Below, one piece after another: positions 8,380 through 15,998 of a stretch of 64,000 bases of DNA (its first letter is position 1; each line of letters begins with the position of its first letter). Below the pieces are notes generated by a model. The model worked only from the letters and a program-made list of their open reading frames with translations. It was not told the origin of the DNA and did not search any database. The position numbers were made by a program, and so were the translations under genes. The DNA is from SZUA-442 sp963792405 (GTDB lineage Bacteria > Actinomycetota > Acidimicrobiia > Spongiisociales > UBA5794), in assembly GCA_963792405.1 (NCBI GenBank), contig CAWBVU010000006.1:1116001-1180000 (forward strand), written 5' to 3'.

Positions 8380-8793
8380 CAACTGCGTGATCACCAGTCG
8401 GCCGTGCCCCGGAACAACGCGGTCCACCTGTTCACCGTGATCACGATGGACGCTGCTCGCCCAGTCGCACCGGATGGTTCCACGCGCCGTTGCCACAGGG
8501 CTTCTGGTTCACGTCCTGCCGGGCCCACAACCGCGTGATCACCAGTCGGCCGTGCCCCGGAACAACGCGGTCCACCTGTTCACCGTGATCACGATGGACG
8601 CTGCTCGCCCAGTCGCACCGGATGGTTCCACGCGCCGTTGCCACAGGGCTTCTGGTTCACGTCCTGCCGGGCCCACAACTGCGTGATCACCAGTCGGCCG
8701 TGCCCCGGAACAACGCGGTCCACCTGTTCACCGTGATCACGATGGACGCTGCTCGCCCAGTCGCACCGGATGGTTCCACGCGCCGTTGCCACA
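8358..8793 (+). repeat. 148-bp tandem repeat (almost three copies) that includes the tRNA 3' end
   Basis: Units begin at 8358, 8506 and 8654, each with GGTTCAAGTCCTGCCGGGCC or the one-base variant with GGTTCACG. This is the T-arm and acceptor 3' strand of the tRNA-Ile2. The third unit stops after about 140 bases. Copies differ at only a few positions, so the amplification looks recent. Each unit holds two copies of the palindrome GTGATCAC. Short open frames here are repeats of the same codons and are not genes. Confidence 0.92.
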
Positions 8794-8817
8794 CAGTTGG
8801 ACGGAGTTCGGCGGAGG

Positions 8818-9354
8818 TCAGTGCCCGACCAGGAAGTTCTTGACTCCCGCAATGGCGAGTCCGAGCACCAGCACCACGCCACCGAGAATCATGGATTGGA
8901 CCCTGGTTCGTCCGCCTGCGCGCGCCACGGCGAAGCCCGCCCCGCCGATGATGAGGGCAGGCACGAAGCTCGTGGCCGCGACATCGCCGGCATCAGAGAC
9001 CATCAGCACCGGGATGGTGCAGAGGGCAGCCACAATGACCGCACCGGCCATCTGGGCGATCCCGATGCGGACGTCCTGCCTCGATGCTTGGCCCCCACCG
9101 TAGACACGGACGGAGATGCGGAAGGCAAACCAGTGCGCAAGGGCCAATCCGAGCGTCGTTCCCCAGATCAGACCAATGAGGGCAACGCCATGGACACCGC
9201 CCTCGACATGCCCATCGCCGCCCTCCTCCCCCGAAGGGAGCGCGGTGAACGCCGCAAGGAGCACGATCGACACGTAGAGCGCCATGATCGTGGCCTCACG
9301 CAGAAGCTCGATCCGCTCTTCGTCGGCTCCGCGCGATCGGCCAGGGTCGGGCAT
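8818..9354 (-). CDS. unknown four-helix membrane protein
   Basis: 178 residues from the ATG at 9354. The open frame runs on to 9537, but the added sequence is proline- and arginine-rich and not protein-like. After a charged N-terminus (GADEERIELLREA) come four hydrophobic segments at about 27-45, 62-82, 105-130 and 150-175. I see no catalytic or ligand motif and recognise no family. It sits between the tRNA-linked repeat and a truncated cyclase, in a strip that looks acquired or rearranged. Whether it is expressed is unknown. Confidence 0.6.
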   Translation of the reverse strand: MPDPGRSRGADEERIELLREATIMALYVSIVLLAAFTALPSGEEGGDGHVEGGVHGVALIGLIWGTTLGLALAHWFAFRISVRVYGGGQASRQDVRIGIAQMAGAVIVAALCTIPVLMVSDAGDVAATSFVPALIIGGAGFAVARAGGRTRVQSMILGGVVLVLGLAIAGVKNFLVGH

Positions 9355-9496
9355 CGGAGCATGATCGTCTCGCCCGGGCTCGTGCACGCACCCTCCACCA
9401 TCACCACATTCGGTCTTGCCTACCGGGGGGCGGCATTGTAGACCCACGCATATCGGCACACGGGCGCTGTGGCATTTCGCTGGTTGTGGGCGGCTC

Positions 9497-9748
9497 CACG
9501 CCGGACCCGTCGTTGCAGGGGTGATCGGCAGACGCAAGTTCAGCTACGACATCTGGGGCGACACCGTCAACACTGCTGCCCGCATGGAATCGACCGGAAT
9601 CCCGGGTGAGGTCCACGTGACTGCGTCGGTGCGGAAGCGCCTCACGGGAGACTTCGAGTTCGAATCACGAGGTGTGATCCCTGTCAAAGGCAAGGGACAA
9701 ATGGAGACGTTCCTCCTCAGACCGCGCACGCGGCACAGCCGCCCATAG
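9497..9748 (+). pseudogene. C-terminal remnant of a class III adenylate/guanylate cyclase
   Basis: The open frame from 9497 reads HAGPVVAGVIGRRKFSYDIW followed by GDTVNTAARMES and ends with KGKGQMETFLL. This is the C-terminal third of a class III nucleotide cyclase catalytic domain, including the conserved WGDTVNTAARM segment with the transition-state asparagine. Everything upstream that should hold the metal-binding aspartates is missing. In-frame sequence back to 9416 (GTRALWHFAGC) does not resemble a cyclase. I interpret it as a 5'-truncated, nonfunctional relic. Confidence 0.75.
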
Positions 9749-9779
9749 CAGCACACATGGTCAGGGCTAGGATCGACGG

Positions 9780-10133
9780 ATGCTCAAGGTTGGATCGATC
9801 GTGATCCGAGCGGACGACGTGCAGCGACAGGCCGAGTTCTGGGCGAACGCACTCCACTACCGCCGCAGCATCGATCGGCACGACTTCATACTCCTCTCGC
9901 CGACGAACGGGGATGGCCCAAGTATCTCCATCGATGCGATGCGGTCGCAGTCACAGGTCCCGCCACGTATCCATCTCGACCTCTATGCCGACGACCAGGC
10001 CGCCGAGGTGCAACGTCTCGTGGACCTCGGGGCATCAGAGGTGCACTGGGACAAACGACCCGCCGACGCCGACTACGTGATCCTCGCCGATCCCGAGGGC
10101 AACCGCTTCTGCGTCATCGACGCAGGCACATAG
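9780..10133 (+). CDS. VOC superfamily (glyoxalase-like) protein
   Basis: 117 residues, one VOC module built of two beta-alpha-beta-beta-beta units. The first starts with KVGSIVIRADDVQRQAEFWA and the second with the DLYADDQAAEVQRLVDLGA segment, ending in LADPEGNRFCVID, a hallmark of the Glyoxalase_6 type. Potential metal ligands are a histidine in RIHLDL and the glutamate of DPEGN. Function ranges from glyoxalase to antibiotic-binding proteins, so it cannot be assigned. A TAGGAT box lies exactly 6 nt before the ATG, suggesting a leaderless transcript. Confidence 0.85.
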   Translation: MLKVGSIVIRADDVQRQAEFWANALHYRRSIDRHDFILLSPTNGDGPSISIDAMRSQSQVPPRIHLDLYADDQAAEVQRLVDLGASEVHWDKRPADADYVILADPEGNRFCVIDAGT

Positions 10134-10182
10134 GCGAACAGATCCAAGCCCCGGTGCGTCAGGAGACTGCGACGCGTGCGGG

Positions 10183-10929
10183 TCAAGGCGTCATGTCGAA
10201 CCACTGCAGCAGGGTCGCCGCCCATTCGTCCTCCGGTACTGGCTGCTCCGTCCACTCTCCCGATCGGCGGAACTTGATGCGGTCCCGGAGGAGGGTGACA
10301 CGGTCGGGTCCACCATCGAGGAGGCGGGTGGCAAAGGGGCTCTGTGTCCACCGAAGTCCCGGTTCGGTCTGGAGCCGATGGGACGCGGGTTCGAACTGGT
10401 CGGAGGTGAACGAACGTCGACCGAATCGGTACTGCGGTTCAACGCCGTCGGGTCCATCGAAGCGAAGCGTCGTCATGCCCTCGCCGAAGGCGAATGAGTA
10501 CATGCCGGTCCCGCCGTCGTGAGGACCTTCGCCATCGAGCGGGAGAGGACGGATGAACGAGTCGCCGAACCCGACATCGACGAGATACGGGCGATCCAGT
10601 GTCACCTCGATGGTCAGATGGTCCGGAACCGGCGACACCTCTCCATCGAGCAGCACTGTGGCCCCGAGCTGTCGCACCTCGAATCCGAGGTTGGCGAGCA
10701 ACCAGGCGAACGCGCCATTGAGTTCGTAGCACCAACCACCGCGACCCCGAACGACGACCTTGTCGAGCGACCAGTCCGTGTCGGTGCGCACGCCCCGCCG
10801 GTGGAACACGTCGAGGTTCTCGAACGGGATGTGGGTGAGATGCGCACGTTGGAGATCCTCGAGGGCCTCGATCGAGACATCCACGAGGCCCTCGACCCCG
10901 AGTCGTGCGAGATACGCCTCGGCATTCAT
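10183..10929 (-). CDS. nat: arylamine N-acetyltransferase
   Basis: Transfers acetyl from acetyl-CoA to arylamines or hydrazines by a ping-pong mechanism. It has 248 residues, slightly short against about 270-280 for the family. The full catalytic triad is visible: C67 in RGGWCYELNG, H104 in PDHLTIEV and D118 in LVDVGFGD. The N-terminal PFENLDV motif is also typical. It stands alone between a VOC gene and a GNAT gene on the opposite strand. The physiological substrate is unknown; in mycobacteria NAT belongs to a sterol-degradation cluster, which is not present here. Confidence 0.93.
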   Translation of the reverse strand: MNAEAYLARLGVEGLVDVSIEALEDLQRAHLTHIPFENLDVFHRRGVRTDTDWSLDKVVVRGRGGWCYELNGAFAWLLANLGFEVRQLGATVLLDGEVSPVPDHLTIEVTLDRPYLVDVGFGDSFIRPLPLDGEGPHDGGTGMYSFAFGEGMTTLRFDGPDGVEPQYRFGRRSFTSDQFEPASHRLQTEPGLRWTQSPFATRLLDGGPDRVTLLRDRIKFRRSGEWTEQPVPEDEWAATLLQWFDMTP

Positions 10930-11000
10930 CCGGGCGATTCTGACAGATGGCCGCGCATCGGCCGGTCACAGGTGCCGACGTGGGCTTGTAGGGTCGCAGC

Positions 11001-11573
11001 ATGACATTCACGGTCAAGCAGCTCGATCCATCGACGTGGGATGCGTTCGCTGCTCTGGTCGAGGCGAACAACGGGATCTTCGGTGGCTGTTGGTGTATGG
11101 GATTCCATCCCGAGGACGACAGTCACGCCGATGCCGACGAACCCAAACGTCTTCGCAAGCTCGATCGTGTCCGAAGTGGAACTGCTCACGCCGCGCTCGT
11201 CTTCGAAGGCGAGCATTGCGTCGGCTGGTGCCAGTTCGGCAGTCCCGAGGAAGTCCCTCGCATCAAGAACCGCAGGGAGTACGAGAAGGGGCTGGGCGAG
11301 TTGCCGACCTGGCGGATTGCCTGCTGCTACGTCGGCAAGGGTCACCGCAGAAAGGGTGTCGCCGCAGCCGCGCTGGCGGGGGCGCTCGACCTCATCGCCG
11401 GAATGGGTGGAGGCCGCGTCGAGGGATATCCGGAACCCGCCGATGCGGTGCCCGCAGGATTCCTCTACAACGGAGCACTCTCGACCTTCGAAGACGCAGG
11501 ATTCGCCAAGGACCGCAAGATCGGAAAGCACCGCTGGGTCGTCGTCAAGGACGTCGAGCCCACGAGCAGCTAG
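11001..11573 (+). CDS. GNAT family N-acetyltransferase
   Basis: 190 residues with a GNAT core. The acetyl-CoA pyrophosphate loop is GKGHRRKGVAAAAL at about 112-125, preceded by the beta-strand WRIACCYVG. A cysteine-rich segment GGCWCMGF near residues 28-35 is a feature of one uncharacterised actinobacterial GNAT group. The C-terminal LYNGALSTFEDAGF matches the last GNAT strands. The substrate is unknown. A TAGGGT box 6 nt before the ATG indicates a leaderless mRNA. Its 3' end converges on the YdeI-like gene across a 49-bp palindrome. Confidence 0.85.
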   Translation: MTFTVKQLDPSTWDAFAALVEANNGIFGGCWCMGFHPEDDSHADADEPKRLRKLDRVRSGTAHAALVFEGEHCVGWCQFGSPEEVPRIKNRREYEKGLGELPTWRIACCYVGKGHRRKGVAAAALAGALDLIAGMGGGRVEGYPEPADAVPAGFLYNGALSTFEDAGFAKDRKIGKHRWVVVKDVEPTSS

Positions 11574-11626
11574 ACCGTCCGGTACCCCAGGCGTGCCGAC
11601 CACGTGCCCCCACGCTCCGTCACTCG

Positions 11627-11675
11627 GTACCCAGGGTTCCTGTACGCGCTTTTGGTGGACAGCAACCCTGGGTAC
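11627..11675. repeat. 49-bp palindromic repeat, copy A
   Basis: Begins GTACCCAGGGTT and ends AACCCTGGGTAC, a perfect 12-bp inverted repeat. Inner arms are imperfect, and the centre CGCTTTTGG departs from the consensus. It lies between two converging genes and could act as a bidirectional terminator. Two more copies at 12372 and 14288 share the same ends and length, so this is a repeat family member rather than a unique hairpin. Confidence 0.88.
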
Positions 11676-11688
11676 GGGCGAGTTGCAC

Positions 11689-12267
11689 CTACTCGGGGTC
11701 GCGCAGGCCCTTGCCGTCGAGGATCTTCCTGGCGTACCTGTCGATCCGGGATGCGCGGGTGGTTGCCTGCTTGGCGCTCGAGAAGTACAGGTTGTACTCG
11801 CGGCGTCGACCAGGAGTCAACGATTCGAACGCCGCCCTGAACTCAGGGTCGTCGGCGAGGCGGTCCAGAAGCTCGTCCACGAGGACAGGCTCGGGCGCGG
11901 GCCCCACCTCGAGACCGGACTCCTCCACGTCGATGGCCTCGTCCAGGTAGGCCTCGACGGTCTCGGCCAAACGCTCCACGTCGTCGACCGACCCGAACTC
12001 GATGCGGCGAGCAGAGCGTGAATTCGGCCCCTGCTCGACGAGCACGTCCTCTGGGTCCTTCAGGAGGGCGCCCTTGAAGAACATGAGCGACAGGAAGTCG
12101 TTCATCTCCTGGATGATCACGATGTTGCTACCGCCATGGCTGTAGCAAGGCTTCCCCCACTTGACCTCCTCGGTGAGCCCCGCCGAGAGGAGGATCGGTC
12201 GCAACCGGGCCATCTCCTCGGGCCACTTCGTAGAGCGATTGATGTAGGCATCGACCTTCGGGTTCAT
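11689..12267 (-). CDS. YdeI/OmpD-associated family protein (DUF1801-like)
   Basis: 192 residues from the ATG at 12267 (MNPKVDAYINRSTKWPEEM). The segment LTEEVKWGKPCYSHGGSNIV and the later FFKGALLKD are diagnostic of the YdeI/DUF1801 family. The C-terminal half has ESLTPGRRREYNLYF and a basic ILDGKGL tail, also typical of YdeI. Family members are small cytosolic proteins linked by some reports to peptide tolerance or iron handling, but no biochemical activity is established. A GGAGTGAGG ribosome-binding site overlaps the start region. Palindromic repeats flank it on both sides. Confidence 0.88.
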   Translation of the reverse strand: MNPKVDAYINRSTKWPEEMARLRPILLSAGLTEEVKWGKPCYSHGGSNIVIIQEMNDFLSLMFFKGALLKDPEDVLVEQGPNSRSARRIEFGSVDDVERLAETVEAYLDEAIDVEESGLEVGPAPEPVLVDELLDRLADDPEFRAAFESLTPGRRREYNLYFSSAKQATTRASRIDRYARKILDGKGLRDPE

Positions 12268-12371
12268 CCTCACTCCGATCGCATGTAGTGCCGGTGCGTC
12301 ACCGGGGGACGAGCCGACCACGATACCTCCGTCGTCTCCTCGATTCGGGCGTGCCGGATCCGTTTGCCTGC

Positions 12372-12420
12372 GTACCCAGGGTTGCAGTGCACCGTTTCGG
12401 TGGGCTGCAACCCTGGGTAC
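12372..12420. repeat. 49-bp palindromic repeat, copy B
   Basis: Reads GTACCCAGGGTTGC...GCAACCCTGGGTAC with 23-bp arms carrying two adjacent mismatches and a TTT loop. Unlike copies A and C it lies between divergent genes (YdeI-like leftward, secreted propeller protein rightward). Transcription termination is therefore unlikely to be its only role. Confidence 0.88.
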
Positions 12421-12522
12421 GGGAGAGGACACGCGTTCAATGTTGAACGCGCAGGTGCCGATGGATCCCTCGCGACCCCCGAAGGGCGACTCCCGAAGAG
12501 CGATTCCCGAAAGGCGGATCCT

Positions 12523-14250
12523 GTGCGATCGACGACGTCCCTCCCCATCAGGCTCGTGGTGTCGGTCCTGTGCGCCGTCGCCGTCGTCTCCGCGGCTCTT
12601 GTCCTCTCCCCGCTCCCGCACTCAGCCGAGGCCAACGCCGCACCTGCATCCGATTCGCTCGGACTCGTCGATCCCACGACAGGCGTGTGGCACCTCTTCG
12701 ATGGTGCGGGAGGCGTGTCCTCCTTCTACTACGGCGACCCCGGCGACGTCCCGATGATGGGTGACTGGGACTGCGACGGCATCGACACGCCGGGCCTCTA
12801 TCGCCAGTCGGATGGGTTCGTCTACCTCCGGAACGCCAACTCGCAGGGCATCGCCGACATCCGCTTCTTCTTCGGGAATCCCGGCGACGTACCCCTCGCA
12901 GGAGATTTCGACGGCGACGGGTGCGACACCGTCTCGATCTATCGACCATCCGAGGCCCGCATCTACGTCATCGACGCCCTCGGGTCCAACGATGGAGGCC
13001 TCGGTGCGGCAACCTCCTCCTACCTGTTCGGCGATGCCGGCGACACCCCCTTCGTCGGCGACTTCGACGGCGACGGCGTGGACACGGTGGGTCTGTACCG
13101 GGAATCGACCGGATTCATGTACGTTCGCAACTCGACCACGACCGGAGCCGCCGACCATCGGTTCTACTTCGGTGATCCCGGCGACCGACCGTTTGCCGGC
13201 GACTGGATCGGGACCGGCGAGGACCACCCGGCCGTGTACCGGCCGTCGACCAGCACCGCATACTTCCGCCACTCAAACTCCCAGGGTGGCGCGGACGAGA
13301 CCTTCGCCTGGGGACAGCCGTCGCTCCTTCCCGTTTCGGGGCGATTCGGGCCCATCGTGACGAAGCCGATCGCGTGCGACACCTTTCCAGCCGACAACGT
13401 CTGGAACCGCAGGGTCGACGACCTGCCCATCCATCCTCGCTCCGACCAGTACGTCGCTGCGATCGGGGTGGGAGCGACGCTGCACGCCGACTTCGGCTCG
13501 GGGGTGTGGCCCCCTGGATCGAACAGCCCGATCGGGATCCCTTTCATCGAGGTCACGAAGGGCCAGGCACCCGTCGACATCATCTACACGGACTACGGCG
13601 CCGAATCCGACAAAGGGCCCTTCCCCGTGCCCCGAAACGCCCCCATCGAAGGTGGTCCCGACGCCACCGGTGACCGCCACGTGATCGTGGTCGATCGGGA
13701 TGCCTGCATGCTGTATGAGCTCTACCGAGCGTTCCCGAACGGCGACGGTTCCTGGTCGGCGGGTTCCGGAGCTGCCTACGACCTGTCGTCGAATGCGCTG
13801 CGCCCCGATGGATGGACGTCCGCAGACGCCGCGGGCCTCCCGATCTACCCGGGCCTCGTCACGTACGACGAGGTCGCCTCGGGGATCATCACCCATGCCA
13901 TCAGGTTCACCGCACCTGCGACGCAGAAGGCCCATGTCTGGCCTGCGCGCCATGACGCCTCATCCCTCACCGGAGCCGGATACCCCCCGATGGGACAGCG
14001 GTTCCGACTCAAGGCCGACTACGACATCTCCGGATACTCGCCGCCGGTGCGGGTGATCCTGCAGGCCTTCAAGGACTACGGGATCATCCTGGCCGACAAC
14101 GGTGCACCCTGGTTCATCTCGGGTGCGCCCGACGACCGATGGGACAACGACATGCTCCACGAATGGGACGACATCCCGGGATCCGCATTCGAGGCTGTCG
14201 ACGTGACGTCCCTTGTTGTCGATCCGAACTCCGGGCAGACCACTGACTGA
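12523..14250 (+). CDS. secreted protein: Asp-rich propeller-like repeats plus uncharacterised C-terminal domain
   Basis: 575 residues from a GTG at 12523; the upstream open frame runs through a palindromic repeat and is not coding. A signal peptide (about 1-39, hydrophobic core then SAEANA) is followed by about five 48-55-residue repeats up to residue 280. Each has YFGDPGD-P-AGDWDGDG-DT-YRPSTG wording with DxDxDG calcium-loop motifs, like FG-GAP/VCBS blades. From C285 on is a separate domain (FPADNVWNRRVDDLP, then HVIVVDRDACMLYELYRAF and ILADNGAPWF). I have seen this domain type in other secreted proteins without a function. The same repeat module occurs in the protein at 19981. Confidence 0.85.
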   Translation: MRSTTSLPIRLVVSVLCAVAVVSAALVLSPLPHSAEANAAPASDSLGLVDPTTGVWHLFDGAGGVSSFYYGDPGDVPMMGDWDCDGIDTPGLYRQSDGFVYLRNANSQGIADIRFFFGNPGDVPLAGDFDGDGCDTVSIYRPSEARIYVIDALGSNDGGLGAATSSYLFGDAGDTPFVGDFDGDGVDTVGLYRESTGFMYVRNSTTTGAADHRFYFGDPGDRPFAGDWIGTGEDHPAVYRPSTSTAYFRHSNSQGGADETFAWGQPSLLPVSGRFGPIVTKPIACDTFPADNVWNRRVDDLPIHPRSDQYVAAIGVGATLHADFGSGVWPPGSNSPIGIPFIEVTKGQAPVDIIYTDYGAESDKGPFPVPRNAPIEGGPDATGDRHVIVVDRDACMLYELYRAFPNGDGSWSAGSGAAYDLSSNALRPDGWTSADAAGLPIYPGLVTYDEVASGIITHAIRFTAPATQKAHVWPARHDASSLTGAGYPPMGQRFRLKADYDISGYSPPVRVILQAFKDYGIILADNGAPWFISGAPDDRWDNDMLHEWDDIPGSAFEAVDVTSLVVDPNSGQTTD

Positions 14251-14287
14251 CCCCGCATCGGGGTGAGTCGCCTGCTCCCCCACCCCC

Positions 14288-14336
14288 GTACCCAGGGTTG
14301 CTGTCCACCGAAACGGTGGACAGCAACCCTGGGTAC
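14288..14336. repeat. 49-bp palindromic repeat, copy C (perfect hairpin)
   Basis: A perfect 23-bp inverted repeat with an AAA loop: left arm GTACCCAGGGTTGCTGTCC then ACCG, mirrored on the right. It sits between convergent genes, 38 bp past the stop of the secreted propeller protein, and may end transcription from both sides. It lacks a U-tract. It is the best-preserved of the three copies and defines the consensus. Confidence 0.9.
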
Positions 14337-14347
14337 GCCGCGACACG

Positions 14348-15112
14348 TCAGGAGGTCGGGGGTTCGAGGTACGTGTAGGCGTAGCGGGTCGTGTAGCCGA
14401 GGGAGTGATAGAGCGCCTGTGCGGCCACGTTGGCGCCGGTGACCTGGAGGGCGATCGTCGTCGCACCGCGGGACCCTGCCCACCCCTCGGCCGCACGCAT
14501 CACGTCCGTCGCGATCCCCCTCCGTCGCGAGTCGGGATGGACCGCGACCGAGAACGCATACGCCGTCGGACCGTTCACCGCGGCAAGCGCCACGGCCACG
14601 CCCGGCCGCCAAAGACCGACGCCATCCCCGCCCAAGCGTTCGACGATCCCCTCCCATTGCGACCGGAACCTCGGATCGCGGTCGTTGAGGGCGAAGACCT
14701 CGGTGACGAACGAGGGATCCGATGGGTCGACCTCGGCGACCGAACCGCGTCCTCCCTCGCTGCCGGTGATGTCCTTCGCCAGCACGTAGGTGTCGGCTTC
14801 CGGCGCCAGCCCCCACGTTTCAGCAACGCCTGCACGTGTGAAGGGATCCACGAGCGGCGTCATCCGCACGGTCATCTGCGTGCCACGATCGGCGAGCCAC
14901 CCACGAACCAGCTCCCGGGTCCGTTCGGAGACGTCGGCGCGGCCGATCGTGGTGGCCGAGTTCAGCCGTCGGGTGAACCCGCCGTTGGCTCGCAGGATCC
15001 AGCCGTCGATCTCCGTCGTGTCGGATGCCGTCCAGGTGGCGTAGCACGCACGCTCGAGCTCGGCGACCTCGACGGTGCCTGCGACTCCCGGGGCCGAAGG
15101 GTCGTCCGTCAC
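14348..15112 (-). CDS. GNAT family N-acetyltransferase (two-lobed)
   Basis: 254 residues from a GTG at 15112 whose first bases overlap the stop of the thioesterase gene (GTGA). The C-terminal half is a clear GNAT domain: AYAFSVAVHPDSRRRGIATD holds the acetyl-CoA loop RRRGIAT, then VTGANVAAQALYHSLGYTT. The N-terminal half (ACYATWTASDTTEIDGWILR) looks like a degenerate second GNAT lobe, as in several actinobacterial proteins of this length. The acceptor is unknown. It is the last gene of a four-gene coupled operon that starts at 16618. Confidence 0.85.
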   Translation of the reverse strand: MTDDPSAPGVAGTVEVAELERACYATWTASDTTEIDGWILRANGGFTRRLNSATTIGRADVSERTRELVRGWLADRGTQMTVRMTPLVDPFTRAGVAETWGLAPEADTYVLAKDITGSEGGRGSVAEVDPSDPSFVTEVFALNDRDPRFRSQWEGIVERLGGDGVGLWRPGVAVALAAVNGPTAYAFSVAVHPDSRRRGIATDVMRAAEGWAGSRGATTIALQVTGANVAAQALYHSLGYTTRYAYTYLEPPTS

Positions 15113-15510
15113 CCGGGCCCGAAGCGTTCGAGCCCCTCCCGCAACGCCTCCGGGAAGCGCTGCGGCCTGCCGTCGAGCGACACGCACGCCGCGGCGAGCG
15201 TCTGCGTGGCGAGCACCTCGTCCCCGCGCACGATCCGTTGGCCGAAGACGGCGGACACCCGCTTGAGATCCTCGATCCACGTCTCGACGACGAGCTGGTC
15301 CTCATCCACCCCCGGGGCGAGGAAGCGCGTCGTGATCTCGCTGACCACGATCTGGGTGCCGAGGTCGGCCATCTGCGTCAGTGACCATCCGATCGCCTTG
15401 AGCATGTCGATCCTGCCCACCTCGAAGTACTGGATGTACACAGAGTGGTTGAGGTGGCGGTATGGGTCGAGCTCGTAGAACCTCACTGCGATCGGCGTCC
15501 GATGGATCAT
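15109..15510 (-). CDS. acyl-CoA thioesterase, hotdog fold (YbgC/4HBT type)
   Basis: 133 residues with the 4-hydroxybenzoyl-CoA thioesterase signature ELDPYRHLNHSVYIQYFE near the N-terminus. The Asp-15 region is the expected catalytic position, and RFLAPG and ACVSLDG follow. Such enzymes hydrolyse short or medium acyl-CoA thioesters in the cytosol. The gene overlaps the upstream TrmL stop by four bases (ATGA) and the downstream GNAT start by four. It is therefore translated as part of one coupled operon, although the functions are not obviously linked. Confidence 0.88.
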   Translation of the reverse strand: MIHRTPIAVRFYELDPYRHLNHSVYIQYFEVGRIDMLKAIGWSLTQMADLGTQIVVSEITTRFLAPGVDEDQLVVETWIEDLKRVSAVFGQRIVRGDEVLATQTLAAACVSLDGRPQRFPEALREGLERFGPG

Positions 15511-15998
15511 GGCCCGCCGACCCTACCGAGGTCGCCTGAAGTCGCGAAGCCATGTTGCCGCCATGCCTCGTAGACGGCGATCGCCGCGGCGTTCGCCAGG
15601 TTGAGGGACCGCCCTCCCGGTGCGATCGGGATCCGCACCCTCGCATCGATCGACGGGTCGGTGAGCACCTCATCGGGGAGGCCATCGGACTCACGCCCGA
15701 AGAGGAGGGTGTCGCCCGGCTCGTAGGCGACCTCCGTGTACAGCCGGTCCCCGTACTGGGTGAACGCGAAGACCCTCGACGGCGCGACGTCACCGACGAA
15801 CGCACCGAACGAGGGATGGACCGTCACCTCGGCGAACTCCCGGTAATCGAGCCCTGCACGCCGCATCCGTGCATCGTCGAGGCTGAACCCGAGCGGCTCG
15901 ATGAGGTGCAGGGAACACCCCGTGTTGACGGTCAGCCGCATCAGGTTGCCCGTGTTCGGTGGGATCTCGGGCTGCCACAGCACCACCCTGAACATCAT
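15507..15998 (-). CDS. trmL: tRNA (cytidine/uridine-34 2'-O)-methyltransferase
   Basis: A SPOUT methyltransferase of about 163 residues that methylates the ribose of wobble base 34 in leucine tRNAs in the characterised homologue. Signature segments are LWQPEIPPNTGNLMR at the N-terminus, HLIEPLGFSLDDARMRRAGL, LLFGRESDGLP and the knot motif RIPIAPGGRSLNLANAAAI. The length matches TrmL rather than the longer TrmH enzymes. The ATG at 15998 shares a base with the upstream stop; a second ATG follows immediately at 15995 and either may be used. Confidence 0.93.
   Translation of the reverse strand: MMFRVVLWQPEIPPNTGNLMRLTVNTGCSLHLIEPLGFSLDDARMRRAGLDYREFAEVTVHPSFGAFVGDVAPSRVFAFTQYGDRLYTEVAYEPGDTLLFGRESDGLPDEVLTDPSIDARVRIPIAPGGRSLNLANAAAIAVYEAWRQHGFATSGDLGRVGGP

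Noticed and set aside
8441..8882. Repeated minus-strand open frames with the segment MATARGTIRCDW
   Set aside because: They arise from the 148-bp tandem repeat and restate the same DNA; no ribosome-binding site or homology.
9355..9537. N-terminal extension of the membrane protein at 8818
   Set aside because: The added residues are proline-, glycine- and cysteine-rich without structure, and overlap the cyclase remnant. The ATG at 9354 gives a normal membrane protein start.
11627..14336. Palindromic repeats considered as CRISPR
   Set aside because: Copies are separated by whole genes, not by uniform spacers, and no cas gene is present.
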